From an uncultured Ignavibacteriota bacterium (GTDB lineage Bacteria > Bacteroidota > Ignavibacteria > Tepidaquicellales > Tepidaquicellaceae): DNA of 8,004 nucleotides. Positions 6,007 through 8,004 of this stretch are shown in pieces. Under the pieces are notes generated by a model that was not told the DNA's origin, made no database searches, and saw only the letters and a list, made by a program, of their open reading frames with translations. The translations under genes and the position numbers were made by a program. The number at the start of each line of letters is the position of its first letter. Position 1 is the stretch's first letter. Location of the stretch: the NCBI GenBank assembly GCA_903901375.1, contig CAIUQV010000258.1:1-8004 (forward strand). The letters run 5' to 3'.

Positions 6007-6285
6007 TTGAATATGAACCTTTAAAACAAATTTGAACAGATTATAGCAAGAAAACAGCTATCATGAAAACTTAAAAGCGGACTTATTTCATATAAATTTT
6101 AAACCATAATTGACAAACAGATAGGGTTAAAGCCTTTATATATAGGGCTTAAGAGCAATGTAACAAAAAAAGAATTCCATACAAAATGGATTTATAGAAT
6201 ATTGAAGTTGTTCCTAAGACGGAAAAATGGTAATAAATGAATATTAAAAAGTTAAAACAGACAGCGTTTTCATGACTCACAACAG
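6007..6285. other. Intergenic region, no gene; two small hairpins
   Basis: 279 bases between the 510-aa and 154-aa genes hold no convincing ORF; the longest signal is a 9-codon minus frame (MKTLSVLTF). AAGCC/GGCTT at 6130-6134 and 6146-6150 gives a hairpin extended by one wobble and one A-T pair, and TCCAT/ATGGA at 6176-6180 and 6186-6190 gives a 5-bp hairpin. Neither has a U-tract on the minus strand. The promoter of the 154-aa gene presumably lies here, but I cannot place it with confidence. Confidence 0.35.
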
Positions 6286-7818
6286 TTATTTATATGCGTT
6301 TTTGGTACTGTACTTTAAATAATGGGTTTTTATAATTGATTTAACTTTGTCAATGAACCATTGTTTCATAATAAAACCAGGAGAGGATTTTAATTGATGA
6401 AAAAAATATTCATAATTTAATATTTTATTTTCTTGTTTATAATTTTCATCTATCTTCATTAACGTTCTGAAATTATTAATCATAAGTTTGTATTTTTCTC
6501 TGTCACTGATAGTAAACATAGGTTCAACTTTTCTGTTTTCATCATAATTGTGTAAAGCACTGTTTAAATCCACATAATTTCCTTTGTCAAAATATATTTT
6601 GAGCTCAAGGTTACGAATATCATACTTATACATAAATTTAGGGTGTTTTAAATTTAACATTAATTTCAAAGCTTCCCTATAATCTTTGTTTAAATAACTA
6701 TAAAAAGCGTTACCAAAATTCATCATATCCTTTCTATGGCTCATATGCAAGTTGATCGTTTCTTTATCAATAAATTCCCTAAGAATACTTTTGGTACTAG
6801 GAATATTACAATTTATTATGAAATTACGATACAAGATCGGCAATAAATATTTGTTCTGTTCATCAACATACATTTTTTGCTTAATGTATTCTTTCATTAT
6901 TTTCAGACCTTCCTTATTATACTTTGCATCTTTATCGTTCAACCTTTGTCTTAAATGACAATAATTTAATAAAATGCTAAAGTGTGTACTTGAATAATTG
7001 TCGTTAAAAGTGTTTATACTTTTATAAAAGTAGTCTCTATATCGCGCAAATGCTTTGTCACTATTTAAATCATCAAACATCAAGAAAAGATAATAATACA
7101 ATCTTATTATTGATTTTTGATGCTTATCATATACCTTTAACTCTGCACTCTTAATTATTCTAAACATATTGTGCATATCCAAAGGATACAGGGAAGGGTT
7201 CTTTTCTGTAGAATCAATATTCTGGATAACATAATTCAAATAATTGATAGTAAATCTTACTAGGGAAAAAACAAATAAGTCTTTTGTTGAGTTTAAGGTA
7301 AAATGCTGCTGTTCTATAATAGAGTTATCCCCTGAAAATTTCGAGTTATTAGAGATTGAATATCTATAATTTAAATACTCTAATTGAAAGTACTTTAAAT
7401 AGAAATCCTCGTCAATTTTCTCACCATTATCAACCATCTTCCAGCATTTTAATATTTTCGTATCAAGAATTCTGTAATAGCCTATTGAAAACAAATATTC
7501 GCAAAGCAAATATTCTTTTTCAAATTGCTTACAATCAATAGCCTTTGTCCGAAAATACACAATTACTAAATCACCAAGACGCGATAATATTGTTAAAGAA
7601 GTACTTTCAGAGCACTTCAAGGACTTTAATATTAGATCTCTTAATTCACGGAATTTATCGGTGTTGAGAAGCTCTATGTTTTTCTCAATTATTCTCAAGA
7701 TATCAGAATAAGATTTCAAATAATAGTTATGATAAGGTGATTTCAGAAATTTTGAAAATCCCTTATAGTCACTAACTTCAAAAAATTTTAAATGATGAAA
7801 CAGCTCCGGCACTTTCAT
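6286..7818 (-). CDS. Uncharacterised helical (TPR-like) protein of about 510 aa
   Basis: The frame runs from ATG at 7818 to TAG at 6288-6286 and gives 510 aa rich in Lys, Asn, Tyr, Leu and Ile, with no signal peptide. Residues 21-31 (FSKFLKSPYHN) match a signature I recall at the start of uncharacterised Bacteroidota helical proteins, F-x-x-FLxSPYFN. The sequence appears almost entirely alpha-helical. The part around 365-425 reads like TPR-type helix pairs: a helix, then NKDYREALKLMLNL, then ELKIYFDKGNYVDLNSAL. This suggests a scaffold for protein contacts rather than an enzyme; no catalytic motif is seen. No Shine-Dalgarno precedes the start, and the upstream 186 bases are featureless. It is separated from the next gene by 279 bases, so probably a separate unit. 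Function unknown. Confidence 0.85.
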   Translation of the reverse strand: MKVPELFHHLKFFEVSDYKGFSKFLKSPYHNYYLKSYSDILRIIEKNIELLNTDKFRELRDLILKSLKCSESTSLTILSRLGDLVIVYFRTKAIDCKQFEKEYLLCEYLFSIGYYRILDTKILKCWKMVDNGEKIDEDFYLKYFQLEYLNYRYSISNNSKFSGDNSIIEQQHFTLNSTKDLFVFSLVRFTINYLNYVIQNIDSTEKNPSLYPLDMHNMFRIIKSAELKVYDKHQKSIIRLYYYLFLMFDDLNSDKAFARYRDYFYKSINTFNDNYSSTHFSILLNYCHLRQRLNDKDAKYNKEGLKIMKEYIKQKMYVDEQNKYLLPILYRNFIINCNIPSTKSILREFIDKETINLHMSHRKDMMNFGNAFYSYLNKDYREALKLMLNLKHPKFMYKYDIRNLELKIYFDKGNYVDLNSALHNYDENRKVEPMFTISDREKYKLMINNFRTLMKIDENYKQENKILNYEYFFHQLKSSPGFIMKQWFIDKVKSIIKTHYLKYSTKNAYK

Positions 7819-8004
7819 AATTTTATATGTAATAAATTTTTTTTATCGTTGAAATATATTGAAAAAATGGACAATTATAAACATAAAAAATGAAAACCCA
7901 AAAATATTTTATATAAAATACCTCTCAAAAAAAGTTTTTCCAGAAGAAGCCTAATAATTACTTTGAGCCTCAATCTATTTTTTATTAACTAAAATTTTAA
8001 AAAT
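7819..8004. other. AT-rich intergenic end of the window, nothing identified
   Basis: 186 bases with stops in all minus frames within a short distance, and no stem or repeat worth naming. It must carry the promoter of the 510-aa gene unless that gene is read from further upstream; no clear -33/-7 Bacteroidota pair could be placed. Confidence 0.4.

Noticed and set aside
6130..6150. Hairpin considered as terminator for the 510-aa gene
   Set aside because: It is about 135 bases after the stop and is followed on the minus strand by AACCC-type sequence, not a U-tract.
6752..7541. Plus-strand ORFs of 61-68 codons inside the 510-aa gene
   Set aside because: Antisense shadows in AT-rich coding DNA.

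Overview
The window is AT-rich and looks like a chromosome of the Bacteroidota/Ignavibacteria (FCB) group. Two proteins end in C-terminal domains of the type IX secretion (Por secretion tail) kind, with NYPNPFNP-type openings and GVYF(Y/L)…K-(M/L)VLIK endings. Most starts lack a Shine-Dalgarno sequence, and one gene resembles helical proteins I recall from Bacteroidota. Every gene I can support lies on the minus strand, so the biological reading order runs from high to low coordinates.

Layout in reading order: (1) 7818-6286, an uncharacterised ~510-aa helical protein with an FLKSPYHN N-terminal signature; (2) 6006-5542, a 154-aa protein of unknown family; (3) 5535-5483, a strong hairpin with pseudoknot potential; (4) 5466-5254, a 70-aa protein resembling the YIG half of a GIY-YIG nuclease; (5) 5251-5051, a doubtful small membrane protein or lipoprotein; (6) 4985-4173, a secreted DNA/RNA non-specific endonuclease; (7) 4153-2912, a secreted seven-repeat Ycf48/BNR-like beta-propeller with a T9SS tail; (8) 2911-2691, an intergenic stretch with the window's only consensus ribosome binding site, a possible small basic ORF and a branched fold; (9) 2690-285, a secreted M6-like zinc metalloprotease with an FN3-like domain and a T9SS tail; (10) a terminator at 273-245; (11) from 233 to the edge, a truncated ORF absent from a standard long-ORF list.

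Functionally there are two blocks. The right half of the low-coordinate block (4985-285) is exported machinery: a nuclease, a propeller and a protease that would act at or beyond the cell surface, probably on nucleic acid and protein. The block from 6006 to 5254 is small, accessory-looking and of unknown function. The truncated ORF at the left edge aligns without gaps to the 154-aa protein (20 of 71 positions identical, by hand). The family is therefore present twice within 6 kb, once beside the YIG-like gene and once after the protease terminator. This pair, with the folded junction next to one member, is the most promising undescribed feature. Positions 7819-8004 are AT-rich with no gene or clear signal.
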